Assembly (NCBI GenBank): GCA_001799895.1
Contig: MGUI01000055.1
Span: 1 to 56,842, forward strand
Length of the DNA: 56,842 nucleotides
Direction: 5' to 3'
Origin: Elusimicrobia bacterium GWD2_63_28
GTDB lineage: Bacteria > Elusimicrobiota > Elusimicrobia > Elusimicrobiales > UBA9959
The position numbers and the translations under genes were made by a program. Positions 14,179 through 22,669 of the stretch are shown here, piece by piece. The notes beneath the pieces were generated by a model, which was given only the letters and a program-made list of their open reading frames with translations, was not told the origin of the DNA and ran no database searches. Every line of letters starts with the position of its first letter. Within the stretch, counting starts at the first letter, position 1.

Positions 14179-14807
14179 TGGACAAGAAGACGACGGAGCT
14201 GGTGAAGCTGCTCAAGGCGGCCTACCCGGAAGCCTACTGCTCGCTGGACCACGGCAACCCGTTCGAGCTGCTGATGGCCACCATACTTTCGGCGCAGTGC
14301 ACCGACGAAAGGGTGAACAAGGTGACGCCGGCGCTGTTCAAGAAATACCCGGGGCCCGCCGAGATGGCCAGGGCCCCCCTGCCCGACCTGGAGGAGCTGG
14401 TGCATTCCACCGGCTTCTACAAGAACAAGGCCCTGTCGCTGAAAGAAGCCTCGGCGGCTATAATGAAAGATTTCGGCGGCAAGGTGCCGCGCACGATGGA
14501 CGAGTTGCTGACGCTGCGCGGCGTAGCCCGCAAGACGGCCAACGTGGTGCTGGGCTCGGCCTACGGCATAGCGGCGGGCGTAGTGGTGGATACCCACGTG
14601 AAGCGCCTGGCTTTTCGCCTGGGCCTCACCAGGCACACCGACACGGGAAAGATAGAGCAGGATCTCATGAAGGCCCTGCCCAAAGCAGACTGGATCTGGT
14701 TCGCCCACGCCCTGGTGCTGCACGGCCGCGCCGTCTGCGACGCCCGAAGGCCCCTCTGCGAACAGTGCCCCCTCAGCAAGCCCTGTCCCAGGAAAGGCGT
14801 AAAGTAA
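14178..14807 (+). CDS. nth: Endonuclease III
   Basis: A 209-residue DNA glycosylase/AP lyase of base-excision repair. The helix-hairpin-helix motif LRGVARKTANVVL holds the catalytic Lys119, and Asp138 follows in VVDTHVKR. The C-terminal [4Fe-4S] loop CDARRPLCEQCPLSKPC has the C-X6-C-X2-C-X5-C spacing. Full length for the family. The ATG overlaps the TGA of the preceding peptidase gene, so the two are translationally coupled. Confidence 0.96.
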   Translation: MDKKTTELVKLLKAAYPEAYCSLDHGNPFELLMATILSAQCTDERVNKVTPALFKKYPGPAEMARAPLPDLEELVHSTGFYKNKALSLKEASAAIMKDFGGKVPRTMDELLTLRGVARKTANVVLGSAYGIAAGVVVDTHVKRLAFRLGLTRHTDTGKIEQDLMKALPKADWIWFAHALVLHGRAVCDARRPLCEQCPLSKPCPRKGVK

Positions 14808-14814
14808 AGCCCCC

Positions 14815-14850
14815 CAATAAAAAACCGCCGCCCTTTTCAGAGCGGCGGTT
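14815..14850 (-). terminator. Terminator of the RRM gene (possibly bidirectional)
   Basis: AACCGCCGC (14823-14831) pairs with GCGGCGGTT (14842-14850). On the minus strand the stem runs into TTTTTTATT. It lies between the convergent nth and RRM genes. Confidence 0.85.
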
Positions 14851-14873
14851 CTAGAACCGTTAAAGGATTCTGA

Positions 14874-15212
14874 TTACCACTTGTCGCCGTAGCCGCCGCC
14901 ACCGCCGCGACCGCCGCGATCGCCGCCGCGTCCGCCGCGGTCGCCGCCGCCGCCGGTGCGGGCTTCCATCGGGCGAGCTTCGTTAATGGTCAGCTTGCGG
15001 CCGCCGAAATCGGAGCCGTTCAGCTTCTCCATCGCGGCAACAGCTTCCGCATCGTTCGGCATCTCAACGAAGCCGAAACCGCGGGACTGGCCGGAGTACT
15101 TATCGGTGATCAGCTTGGCGCTGGTAACCTGGCCGTAGGTCGCGAAAAGGGCGTTCATTTCCTCTTCGGTGGTTTTGAAGGGCAGGCCGCCCACGTATAT
15201 TCTCTTGCTCAT
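14874..15212 (-). CDS. RRM-type RNA-binding protein with Gly-rich tail
   Basis: A 112-residue protein with a single RNA recognition motif: RNP2 IYVGGL near the start and RNP1 RGFGFVEM around residue 45. An Arg/Gly/Asp tail of GGDRGGRGG repeats follows. Bacterial proteins of this type are small RNA chaperones, often cold-induced (family knowledge). The promoter box TATAGT is at 15232 and the ribosome site is AGGAG. Confidence 0.93.
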   Translation of the reverse strand: MSKRIYVGGLPFKTTEEEMNALFATYGQVTSAKLITDKYSGQSRGFGFVEMPNDAEAVAAMEKLNGSDFGGRKLTINEARPMEARTGGGGDRGGRGGDRGGRGGGGGYGDKW

Positions 15213-15231
15213 TGTGTTATTCTCCTGTGCA

Positions 15232-15237
15232 ACTATA
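15232..15237 (-). promoter_or_regulatory. -10 box for the RRM gene
   Basis: TATAGT in GGTAATATAGTTG on the minus strand, about 20 bases before the ATG at 15212. A second possible box (ACTATAGG, near 15332) lies further upstream. The rest of 15238-15397 holds nothing I recognise. Confidence 0.5.
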
Positions 15238-15397
15238 TTACCTGACTCAACTCTCTTTGCTCTATCTTTCCTACAGTTGCTCGGCAGAATAGGCGTTAAA
15301 AACTTGAGTTCTGGTTTGACTACCCCTATAGTATGGCATTATTCCGCCTAAAGGTATATAGGCATCATGGCCCGGCCGGCCTGGGCCCTCCCCAAAA

Positions 15398-15424
15398 GAA
15401 AAAGCCGCGCTAAACGCGGCTTTT
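15398..15424 (-). terminator. Terminator of the GAF-PAS gene
   Basis: An AAAAGCCGCG/CGCGGCTTTT stem with a short loop, T-rich on both strands, 20 bases beyond the stop at 15443. Confidence 0.85.
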
Positions 15425-15442
15425 CCCGGCGGCTGCGGAGGC

Positions 15443-16297
15443 CTACAGGTTGGTGATGTCCTGGAAGATCACCCCGGCGCCTATTATCTTGCCGTCCACG
15501 CCCTTCATGTTTATGGAGCTGTAGCCGATGACCTTCTCCTTGCCGTTGACCCGGCACCTGAACTCCATGCGGCGGACGGTCTTGTTCTGCTTTATCACGT
15601 CGCCGATGGCGCCCACGATGTCCGGGCAGAGCTGGAACAGCTCCACCACCGGCCGGTTGAGGTATTCCTGGCCCACCTCGAAGATCTCGGAAGCCTTCAG
15701 GTTGAAGAAGATCACCTTGCCTTCCATGTCGGCGCCTATAAAGCCGCCGGAGAGGTTGTTGATGGTGCTCTCGCCCTTGAGGTTGAGCTGTTTTACCGTG
15801 GCCTCGAGCTTCTTGATGTAAACGTCGCGCGCGGTCAGCGCTGTCACCAGCTCGGCGGCCTTCAGCTCGGCCTCGGAGAAAGCGCCGGGGATGGAGTTGA
15901 TGAACTCCATAACGCCCAGCAGCTCGCCGTTGGCTATGGCCGGCACGGCTATCACGCTCTTGGTCCTGAAGCCGGAGCCCTTGTCCACTTTCTTGGTGAA
16001 GAGCGGGCTGTTCTCGGCGTCGTTGATGAGTATGGCCTTCTTGGACTCGGCGCAGAAGCCGACCACGCCCTGGTAGCCGAAGCTTACCCCGACCAGGTCG
16101 CCGCCCACGGGGCCGATGCTCTTGCGGAAGGTCAGCCGTTTCTTCTGCTCGTCGGCCTCGAAGAAGCTGGCGGCGAAGCAGTTGACTATGCCGGCGCCGC
16201 GGCGCGCCAGGTATTCCCACAGCGCCTCCTCGCCCTTGGCCGCCTCGGCGGGCAGCTCCTCGGTGAACTTGGAAATGAATTCAAGCATGTCGCTCAT
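15443..16297 (-). CDS. GAF-PAS sensory protein without output domain
   Basis: A 284-residue cytoplasmic protein. Residues about 20-150 form a GAF domain with a GVVGFCAESKKAILINDAENSP segment and an AVPAIANGELLGVMEF strand. Residues about 165-284 form a PAS domain with GGFIGADMEGKVIFFN and GAGVIFQDITNL. There is no kinase, cyclase or HTH part, so it would signal by protein contact. Its start overlaps by four bases the stop of the amidase gene at 16294; the amidase is translated first. Confidence 0.85.
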   Translation of the reverse strand: MSDMLEFISKFTEELPAEAAKGEEALWEYLARRGAGIVNCFAASFFEADEQKKRLTFRKSIGPVGGDLVGVSFGYQGVVGFCAESKKAILINDAENSPLFTKKVDKGSGFRTKSVIAVPAIANGELLGVMEFINSIPGAFSEAELKAAELVTALTARDVYIKKLEATVKQLNLKGESTINNLSGGFIGADMEGKVIFFNLKASEIFEVGQEYLNRPVVELFQLCPDIVGAIGDVIKQNKTVRRMEFRCRVNGKEKVIGYSSINMKGVDGKIIGAGVIFQDITNL

Positions 16298-18165
16298 TCT
16301 TGCACCTTCTTCGAGTAGGCCGTGCGGCCCGGGACGTTAAAAAATTCCAGCACGCCCTCGGTAATGGCGTCGGCGAGCTGTTCCTGGAAAGCGGGGGCGT
16401 TAAGCTGCTCTTCCTGCCGGGGTATGATCATGTAGGCGTTCTCTATCAGGGCGGAAGGCATCCAGGTCATGCGCGCCACCAGGTAATCCCCGTAGCGCAG
16501 GCCCTCGTCGGGCAGCTGGATGTTCTTCACGTAAGCCTTGTGCAGGGCGGCGGCCAGCGGCCGGCTGTGGCGCTGGTAATGGTAGATGGAGAAGCCGCGC
16601 GGCTGGGCGTAAGGGTCTTCCCCGTCGCCGATGGCGTTGTTGTGGATGCTCAGGAACAGGTCGCCGCCCAGGTCGCGGGCCAGCTTCGGCCGGTCGGCCA
16701 GCTCCACTATCTCGTCGCCGGAGCGGGTCATTTTCACCGCCGCGCCCAGCAGGGACAGGGTGTCGGACAGCTTGCGGGCTATGGCCAGGTTCACGTCGGC
16801 CTCGAAGGTGCCCATCGGGCCTACGGCCCCGTCCACCCAGCAGTTCTGGGAGTTGGGGATCTGGAGGTGAGCTGCGCTGTAGCGCAGCGAGCGCATGGGG
16901 ACGAACCGGTCCACCTTGCCGTCCCGGTTGTCCTCGCACCGTATATAACTTGAGTGGCCCGGGTCCAGCACCACCGTAACGCCTGAAAGGGGCCTGGGCC
17001 AGGCCAGCGAGGCCTTCGGCCGCGCGCGCAGCTCCACCTGCAGGGCCGAAGAGCCGTTGGCGTAGGAGACGTTGTAGCCCCACAGTTCGTTGGCGCCTGT
17101 CTCGAAATCTATCTCCACCTTGCCGGCGGCGGCTTGGCGGAAACTGACGTTTTTAACCAGCGTGTCCGCCGTATCGTAAACTACCCAGTTGGTGTGCAGA
17201 TTGGCGTAATAAAGGGTCAGGCGCAGGCCCCAGGGCAGCACCTCGGCGGTGTAGGGCAGGCGGTCGTAAAGCGTGAGGGCGGCGGCGGAGCCGGTGTCGG
17301 TCTTCCTGAGTTTTATAACCCCGGTCTCGCTGCCGTAGCCGAACGGGAAAGGCGCCCCGCCGGCGGGCTGCACCTTGGAGTCGTCCACCCAGGCCTGCTC
17401 CCCGGCGGCCAGCGAAACGCGGCGGTAGCCGTTGGCCCGCCCGTCCGAAACCAGCTTGACGCCCTTGGGCAGGAACATCATGTAGCCGCCGTCGGTGGCG
17501 TTCTTCAGGATGACGGTATCTGTTGAGGTCTCTACGAGGGCAGGCCGGGAAACGATCTTTACCTTCCCCCTCGACTTGGCCGAAGCGCCGCGGGAGAAGA
17601 GGCCGGTCTTGAAATGCGCCCTCAGGTGGCCGCCTTCCGCCGCGGCGTCGCCTATCCGGCAGGAGCCGTAATATTTGCCGGAGGCGGCGGGCAGTTCCTG
17701 CATGGGCTGGTCTTCGCAGACGCCGTCCAGCGAGAACACCGCGTGGTAGCCGGGGGTACCGGCCGCCGTAACCTTCAGGTATTCCCCGGGAGGCAGCTCG
17801 GCGTCGGAGGAATAGGACGTGAAGTCCAGCCGCACGGCCTCGCTGGAAGAAGCCGGGTCGGGCTGCCGCACTTTCACCAGGCGCTGAGCCGTGGTGCCGT
17901 CGTCCAGGGCGCCGGCGAAGGTGAACTCCCCGCCCGTTATGGGCAGGAAGGCGATAAAGCCGCCGTTGGAATGCACCGCTATCTTTTCCCCGTTTATCGT
18001 AAAAGCGGCGGTGGAGGGAGAGATATTGCCGAACACGAAGGTTTTGGGCTTGCCGGGCAGAGAGGCGCCTTCCGACGGGTAAACGAAGTTTATCTGCCCC
18101 GCGGAAAGCGGGAGGGCGGGCAGCAGGGCCAGGAGGGCGGGGAGGAGCGCGTTGCGGTTGAACAT
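16294..18165 (-). CDS. Large secreted N-acetylmuramoyl-L-alanine amidase
   Basis: A 623-residue protein: signal peptide (residues 1-22), then about 370 residues of beta-rich domains without a clear family. A C-terminal Amidase_3 domain starts near residue 395. The zinc ligands are seen in VVLDPGHSS, the FEADVNLAIA glutamate and the LFLSIHNNA histidine; the catalytic glutamate is in ALIENAYM. It hydrolyses peptidoglycan in the periplasm. A long basic insert between the first two ligands (IRCEDNRDGK...) is unusual. It is in an operon with the GAF-PAS gene. Confidence 0.88.
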   Translation of the reverse strand: MFNRNALLPALLALLPALPLSAGQINFVYPSEGASLPGKPKTFVFGNISPSTAAFTINGEKIAVHSNGGFIAFLPITGGEFTFAGALDDGTTAQRLVKVRQPDPASSSEAVRLDFTSYSSDAELPPGEYLKVTAAGTPGYHAVFSLDGVCEDQPMQELPAASGKYYGSCRIGDAAAEGGHLRAHFKTGLFSRGASAKSRGKVKIVSRPALVETSTDTVILKNATDGGYMMFLPKGVKLVSDGRANGYRRVSLAAGEQAWVDDSKVQPAGGAPFPFGYGSETGVIKLRKTDTGSAAALTLYDRLPYTAEVLPWGLRLTLYYANLHTNWVVYDTADTLVKNVSFRQAAAGKVEIDFETGANELWGYNVSYANGSSALQVELRARPKASLAWPRPLSGVTVVLDPGHSSYIRCEDNRDGKVDRFVPMRSLRYSAAHLQIPNSQNCWVDGAVGPMGTFEADVNLAIARKLSDTLSLLGAAVKMTRSGDEIVELADRPKLARDLGGDLFLSIHNNAIGDGEDPYAQPRGFSIYHYQRHSRPLAAALHKAYVKNIQLPDEGLRYGDYLVARMTWMPSALIENAYMIIPRQEEQLNAPAFQEQLADAITEGVLEFFNVPGRTAYSKKVQE

Positions 18166-18238
18166 AATCGGTTTTAAAGAAAGCGAAATATAAATTTAAT
18201 ACCAGTCGGATACAATTATAATATATTAGGCCGACACT

Positions 18239-19549
18239 ATGAATAAACCCCGACTCTCACTGTTGCTGGCAGCGCTGCTGTCCCCCGCCTGGGCGGGAGC
18301 GTCCGATTTTACCTTCGCAAAGCCCTGCGCCAGGGCCAACGCCATGGGCACGGCTTTTTCCACCGTCAGCGAGGACGCCTGCGCCGTCTTCTACAATCCC
18401 GCCAATCTGACCACCCTGACCAATTTGGAAGTACGCCTGGAAACCGCCCGCCGCCTGGTCCCCGGCGCGCCCGAAGGGGAGGTTTCGCTGGCCTATATCC
18501 GCCCGGTGCCGGACGTTGAGGACAAGGTAGCCGGCCTGGGCTACTACTCCTTGCGGCAGCACGGCGGGCTGGCCATGGACTCCATGGTTTTCAGCGTGGG
18601 CAACCGCACCACCATAAAATACCTGCAGAAGCCGCTGTACTACGGCGGCGGGATCAAACTGGTGAGCCTGCGCGGCGAGAAAAGCCACCTGGGCCTGGGC
18701 TTCGAGGCCGGCGCGCTGCTGGAGAACAACTCCGGCCTGCGCACCGCCCTGACGATTTCCGACGCGGTGTTCGGGCTGGGCCGCTCCATGACGACGCTGA
18801 CGCTGGGCAATTCCTACCGGGTAAAGAACACCCTGCTGCTGGCCGACCTGCGGGCGCGCGGCTCATATTCTGAAGTTTTTTTCGGCATCGAGCATGCCGT
18901 CCTGAACGGCCTGCTGCAGGCCCGGGCCGGCAAGGGCCTGGCCCTGGGCGGCGGAGAATTCCTGGCCCTCGGCCTCGGGGTGAACACCCTGCCCTGGACC
19001 ATCGACTTCGCCTGGTCCATGCCCTGGGGCGGGTACAACGAGGGCTACGGCTACTACGGCTTCAACGTCGGCTACCGCTTCGGCTCGCAGACCTTCAGCG
19101 AGAAGCTGGTGGGCGACGCCGCGCGCGAGGTGGAGGACCTGCGCGCGCAGCTCGACGACCTGCGGGCGCAGCGCACCAACCTCGAAAGCGCCGTCTCCAC
19201 CTCCAAGGTGAACAAGAGCATGGCGGAAACCGACCTGACCATGATGCAGACCCGCATGCGCGAGCTGCAGGACAATATCAAAGAACTGGAGCTGCAGGCG
19301 CTGGAGGCGCTGTACAAGAAAGAAAACCCCAAGCCGCCCAAGCGCTACGTTCCCCCGGCGCCGGTGCGCTGGCCCAAGCTGCACAAGGTGGCCGCCGGCG
19401 AAACGCTGCGCTCGATAGCCTCAAAATACTACGGCAACCCCAACCTCTGGGAGCGGCTCTACCGGGCCAACGAGAAGTATGTCTCCAAGGGCCTGCCCGT
19501 GGAAGGCGCGGTCTTCACCATCCCGGCCCCGCCGCCGGCCGAAAAATAA
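18239..19549 (+). CDS. Outer-membrane barrel (PorV/FadL-like) with coiled coil and C-terminal LysM
   Basis: A 436-residue protein with a signal peptide (ending WAGA). Residues about 25-290 are a beta-barrel region that starts with ANAMGTAFSTVSEDACAVFYNPA, the start typical of PorV/FadL-like proteins. Residues 295-355 are a charged coiled coil (EVEDLRAQLDDLRAQRTNLE). A Pro-rich linker leads to a LysM-like motif, HKVAAGETLRSIASKYYG (about 380-430). A barrel carrying its own periplasmic peptidoglycan-binding tail could anchor the outer membrane to the wall (inference). The next gene starts two bases later. Confidence 0.8.
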   Translation: MNKPRLSLLLAALLSPAWAGASDFTFAKPCARANAMGTAFSTVSEDACAVFYNPANLTTLTNLEVRLETARRLVPGAPEGEVSLAYIRPVPDVEDKVAGLGYYSLRQHGGLAMDSMVFSVGNRTTIKYLQKPLYYGGGIKLVSLRGEKSHLGLGFEAGALLENNSGLRTALTISDAVFGLGRSMTTLTLGNSYRVKNTLLLADLRARGSYSEVFFGIEHAVLNGLLQARAGKGLALGGGEFLALGLGVNTLPWTIDFAWSMPWGGYNEGYGYYGFNVGYRFGSQTFSEKLVGDAAREVEDLRAQLDDLRAQRTNLESAVSTSKVNKSMAETDLTMMQTRMRELQDNIKELELQALEALYKKENPKPPKRYVPPAPVRWPKLHKVAAGETLRSIASKYYGNPNLWERLYRANEKYVSKGLPVEGAVFTIPAPPPAEK

Positions 19550-19550
19550 T

Positions 19551-20690
19551 ATGTTCAATACCGTACAGATAATCTGCGCTTCGGAGAAGAACAGGACCAT
19601 CCTCAGGGGGATCTTCAAGAACCTCGGGGCGGACGCCGTTTTCTCCAACGACCTCAACGACGCGCTGGCCGTCTTCGAGAAGGCCCGACCCGCGGCGGTG
19701 TTCATCGCCGACGGGGAAGAGCCGCCCGCCGAGATACAGCTGCGTGAACTGCGCCGCGTAGCCCCCTTCATACCGCTCTTAGTGCTGCTCAAGCGGCGGG
19801 ACGCCGCGCGCGCCGTGGAACTGATGAAGGCGGGCGCGCTGGACTGCGCGCAGAGCCCCTGGACCGAGGAGGAACTGCGCCCCCTGTACCGCAAGGCGCT
19901 CAGCCTCAGCGGCACCGCCATCTCGCTCGACAGCCTGGCGCTGCGCCGCAGCAGGCGGACGCTCGCGGCGGCGCTGGCCCTCGCCGTAGGCTTCGCCGGT
20001 TTCGCCGGCGGGCTCTATTACGGCTTCAAAAAATACTCCCCCCGCGCGCTGCAGCCGCACAGCTTCTACCTGCCCTACGCCCACCCGACGGGCATAATAA
20101 TCCACAAGGATTCGGTGCTGATCAGCGACTGGTTCAGCCAGGCCCTCTACGAGCATAATCCGAGGACCTTCGGCATCAAGAAGGTCACCAGCCTCACCGA
20201 GACCACGCCGGTGGCGCTGGCGGCCTCGCAGGACTCGCTCTGGCTGGCGGGCACCAACGGCGTGATAGAGAAGCGCCTGCTCGACGGGCGCTACACGCGC
20301 GCCTCCAGGACGGCGGCGTTCAAGCCTGCCCCCGACAGCGCCTGCTTCGACGGGCTTTATTTCTGGACCGCGGATTCCCGCACCGGCACTATAGTCAAGC
20401 GCATGCCGGGCGACGCGCTGGAAGAGCTGAAGCGCTACAAGTACCCCGGGCAGAAACTTTCCGCGCTCACCTGCGACACGCGCTTCCTCTGGGCGGCCGA
20501 CCCCGGCCTGAAGAGCGTAGTAAAGCTCTCCCTCGACGACCCGGAGAGGATAATCTCAAGGACCGAGCTGGCGCAGTACGCTTCGCGCTCGCTCAAAGTG
20601 ACGGCCATGGCCTCCAAAGAGGGGCGGCTCTGGTTCGCGGGAGAGGACGGGGACAAGGCGCTGGTTTTCTACCGGGATGAACCAAAATAA
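19551..20690 (+). CDS. Pseudo-receiver, membrane helix and periplasmic propeller fusion
   Basis: A 379-residue protein. Residues 1-118 read as a receiver (CheY-like) fold with Asp54 at the phospho-site position (FIADGEE). The acidic pair is replaced by SE (11-12) and the conserved Lys-Pro by Ser102-Pro103, so it is probably not a normal phosphoreceiver. A single membrane helix lies at about 137-157. The outer part has repeated strands such as GIIIHKDSVLISDW, DSLWLAGTNGVIEK and RFLWAADPGLKSVVKL, which look like NHL/propeller blades. The ATG follows the barrel gene's stop by one base. Confidence 0.75.
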   Translation: MFNTVQIICASEKNRTILRGIFKNLGADAVFSNDLNDALAVFEKARPAAVFIADGEEPPAEIQLRELRRVAPFIPLLVLLKRRDAARAVELMKAGALDCAQSPWTEEELRPLYRKALSLSGTAISLDSLALRRSRRTLAAALALAVGFAGFAGGLYYGFKKYSPRALQPHSFYLPYAHPTGIIIHKDSVLISDWFSQALYEHNPRTFGIKKVTSLTETTPVALAASQDSLWLAGTNGVIEKRLLDGRYTRASRTAAFKPAPDSACFDGLYFWTADSRTGTIVKRMPGDALEELKRYKYPGQKLSALTCDTRFLWAADPGLKSVVKLSLDDPERIISRTELAQYASRSLKVTAMASKEGRLWFAGEDGDKALVFYRDEPK

Positions 20691-20985
20691 GGCGGACTCC
20701 TGCATACCGGCGGTCATAAAGACCTCGCTGGACCTTCCCCCGCTCTGGGGCAGGCTGGCATTCCTGTCCCCGCTGGACGGAGAGCTGGTCAGCCACTTCG
20801 AGCTGCCTGAGGGCAAGGTGCTGGCGCTGACCTTCGAACTGGGCCGCGCCTCCTTCGAAGATATCCGCGCCCGCATAAAGAAGGCCCTGCGGGACCCTCA
20901 CGGCTACTACAATTACTCGCTGGTTTTTCTCGACCCCGCCCAGTCGGACCTTCTTAAAGCCGCCATAAATGAAGCTGCCCGCTGA
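20677..20985 (+). CDS. Small hypothetical protein
   Basis: A 102-residue soluble protein with alternating strands and one helix (ASFEDIRARIKKALR). Not recognised. It overlaps the end of the propeller gene by 14 bases in another frame, so it is the third gene of the barrel operon and probably translationally coupled. Confidence 0.65.
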   Translation: MNQNKADSCIPAVIKTSLDLPPLWGRLAFLSPLDGELVSHFELPEGKVLALTFELGRASFEDIRARIKKALRDPHGYYNYSLVFLDPAQSDLLKAAINEAAR

Positions 20986-20994
20986 AGCGGGCAG
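20975..20994 (+). terminator. Stem-loop over the stop codon of the barrel operon
   Basis: A perfect 8-bp CTGCCCGC/GCGGGCAG stem whose TGAA loop contains the stop codon. Only two T follow, so it may be a 3'-stabilising hairpin rather than a true terminator. Confidence 0.5.
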
Positions 20995-21017
20995 TTCACC
21001 GGGGACGGCGGCGCGCG

Positions 21018-21644
21018 CTACCTGTGCAGGTTGTTCGAGCAGGCCTCCATCTTGTAGATCTCTTCTTTGCTGAGCGGGGCGTTCTCCTGCCCGAGCTTCT
21101 CGTCCATCAGGGAGAAATACCGCTGCTTGATCTCCGGCCTGATAGCCCATTTGCGCCTGAGCTGGAGTATCTCCTTCTCCCCCTGCTGCACCCGCCGCGC
21201 CCAATAGCGCGCGTCGAGGTCCATGCAGTAGTCCAGCGACAGCTGCGCCGCGAGCTTCAGATCCTTGCGGCCAGGGGCCAGTAAGTCCCGGATCTTTTCT
21301 TTCCCCTCGTCGTACTTTCTCATCTCAGCCGCGGTAAGGGCGCGGGCGGAGCCGCCGTCGAGTATTTCCTTCATCCTGGCGAACAGCTGCGCCTTGGTCC
21401 CGGGCTTGCCTATCCAGCGCCTGGATTTCTCCCGCAGCTCGTCGTAGCTGACGTCGCCCAGGTATTTCACCCTCCAGGCCCAGTAAAGCGCCTCTACCTC
21501 CAGGATCTCTTTGCTTACCGCGTCCACCTGCTCCCTGGCTTCGGAGAAGGCCGGGGTTTTCCCCGCGTTTTTGGTTTCCGCGGCCGGCGCCGCGACCGCG
21601 CAGACGCCCGCCAGGAGCACCGCCAGCAATATTTTAATTTTCAT
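21018..21644 (-). CDS. Secreted helical protein with an internal tandem repeat
   Basis: A 208-residue protein with a signal peptide (residues 1-22). The mature part contains two related units of about 75 residues. Unit 1 (about 40-120) has EALYWAWRVKY, RRWIGKP and LTAAEMRKYDEG. Unit 2 (about 132-207) has DARYWARRVQQ, RKWAIRP and LSKEEIYKMEAC. I know no family with this pattern. It is the last gene of the ECF sigma operon and may be its periplasmic sensor or effector. The ATG at 21644 is chosen for its AGGAGG site and because the signal peptide begins there. Confidence 0.7.
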   Translation of the reverse strand: MKIKILLAVLLAGVCAVAAPAAETKNAGKTPAFSEAREQVDAVSKEILEVEALYWAWRVKYLGDVSYDELREKSRRWIGKPGTKAQLFARMKEILDGGSARALTAAEMRKYDEGKEKIRDLLAPGRKDLKLAAQLSLDYCMDLDARYWARRVQQGEKEILQLRRKWAIRPEIKQRYFSLMDEKLGQENAPLSKEEIYKMEACSNNLHR

Positions 21645-21685
21645 AAATCCTCCTGTACCCCTGCTATGCGCGGGCTGAAAAAGTA

Positions 21686-22093
21686 TCACAGCCGCCCGTC
21701 CGTCCAGCCCGGGAAGTTATAGTCCGAACGCCAGTCGGCGTCCTCCCCCATGAGGGACATCCTGGCCTCGTCGGCGTAATAGGGGAAATTCTCGCAGGAA
21801 AGCCAGTCCGGCGACAGCTGCGGGGCCGCCGCGCGGGGCGAATTCAGGAAAAACGCCAGCAGGAAGGCCGCCGAGCAGGCGGCCGCCAGCGGCGCGTCCG
21901 TCTTCCAGGTAAACCGGGCCCGGCGCGGCGCCGCCAGGCGCGCCAGCACTCGTCCCTGGACCGCCGGCGGCACCTTGCCGGCCTCCCTGAAGAGGGCCAG
22001 CACCCGCCTGTTGGCCTCCAGGTCCCCGGCGCTGCTGCCGGCCGTTTCGAGGAGGAATTTTTCCAGCTCTTTGCCTGTTTCTTCACTTTTCAT
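21686..22093 (-). CDS. Putative anti-sigma-like single-pass membrane protein
   Basis: A 135-residue protein: a helical cytoplasmic N-terminus (residues 1-60), one membrane helix (about 68-86) and a Trp/Tyr/Asp-rich outer tail. It overlaps the end of the ECF sigma gene by 11 bases, the usual place for an anti-sigma factor. The zinc anti-sigma HxxxCxxC motif is absent, so the assignment rests on position and topology. Confidence 0.65.
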   Translation of the reverse strand: MKSEETGKELEKFLLETAGSSAGDLEANRRVLALFREAGKVPPAVQGRVLARLAAPRRARFTWKTDAPLAAACSAAFLLAFFLNSPRAAAPQLSPDWLSCENFPYYADEARMSLMGEDADWRSDYNFPGWTDGRL

Positions 22094-22577
22094 ATTCTTC
22101 TCCCGCCAATTCTTTGCGCAGTTTGGCCATGCACCTGTACAGCACGGTGCCGACATTGCTCTCGCTCAGCCCGGTCACCTTCGCTATCTCGCGGTTGTTC
22201 AGTTCCGAATAAAACTTCAGCCCGATCAGGTCCCGCTCCCGCTCGTCCAGCCGGCGCAGCGCGGCGGCCAGCCCGTCCGCCCCCCCGCCCGGCGCCTCCG
22301 GCGCGCGCTCTTTGGCCAGCGTGTCGCCGAACAAGTCCAGCGGCAGGAATCTAAGCAGGGCCGCCCGCCTGAAATAATAATTAACTTCGTTGCGGGCTAT
22401 GCCGAAAAGCCACTGCGCCAGGTTCCCCCTGGCCGGGTCGTACTGGGCGAAGTTTTCCAGCGCCTTCCGAAAAACCTCGGCGGCCAGGTCCTCGGCCGCG
22501 GCGGCCCCGCCGGCCCTGCAGCGGATATAGGAGTAAATCCTGGCGAAATAAGCCTCGTAGGCCGCGGCAAAATCCAT
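22083..22577 (-). CDS. ECF-type RNA polymerase sigma factor
   Basis: A 164-residue protein with region 2 (YSYIRCRAGGAAAAEDLAAEVFRKAL and the WLFGIARNEV core) and region 4 (LDERERDLIGLKFYSELNNREIAKVTGLSESNVGTVLYRCMAKLR). It directs RNA polymerase to stress or envelope promoters. It is first in an operon with a membrane anti-sigma-like protein and a secreted repeat protein. A short Ala/Gly-rich linker joins the two regions. Confidence 0.92.
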   Translation of the reverse strand: MDFAAAYEAYFARIYSYIRCRAGGAAAAEDLAAEVFRKALENFAQYDPARGNLAQWLFGIARNEVNYYFRRAALLRFLPLDLFGDTLAKERAPEAPGGGADGLAAALRRLDERERDLIGLKFYSELNNREIAKVTGLSESNVGTVLYRCMAKLRKELAGEEYEK

Positions 22578-22669
22578 AGCGCCTTCTATATTACATTATG
22601 CGCGGGCCGCGATTGTATCACAGCGCGGGCGTTGTTGAAGCGCCTTTAATAAGAACCTATAATTAAACC

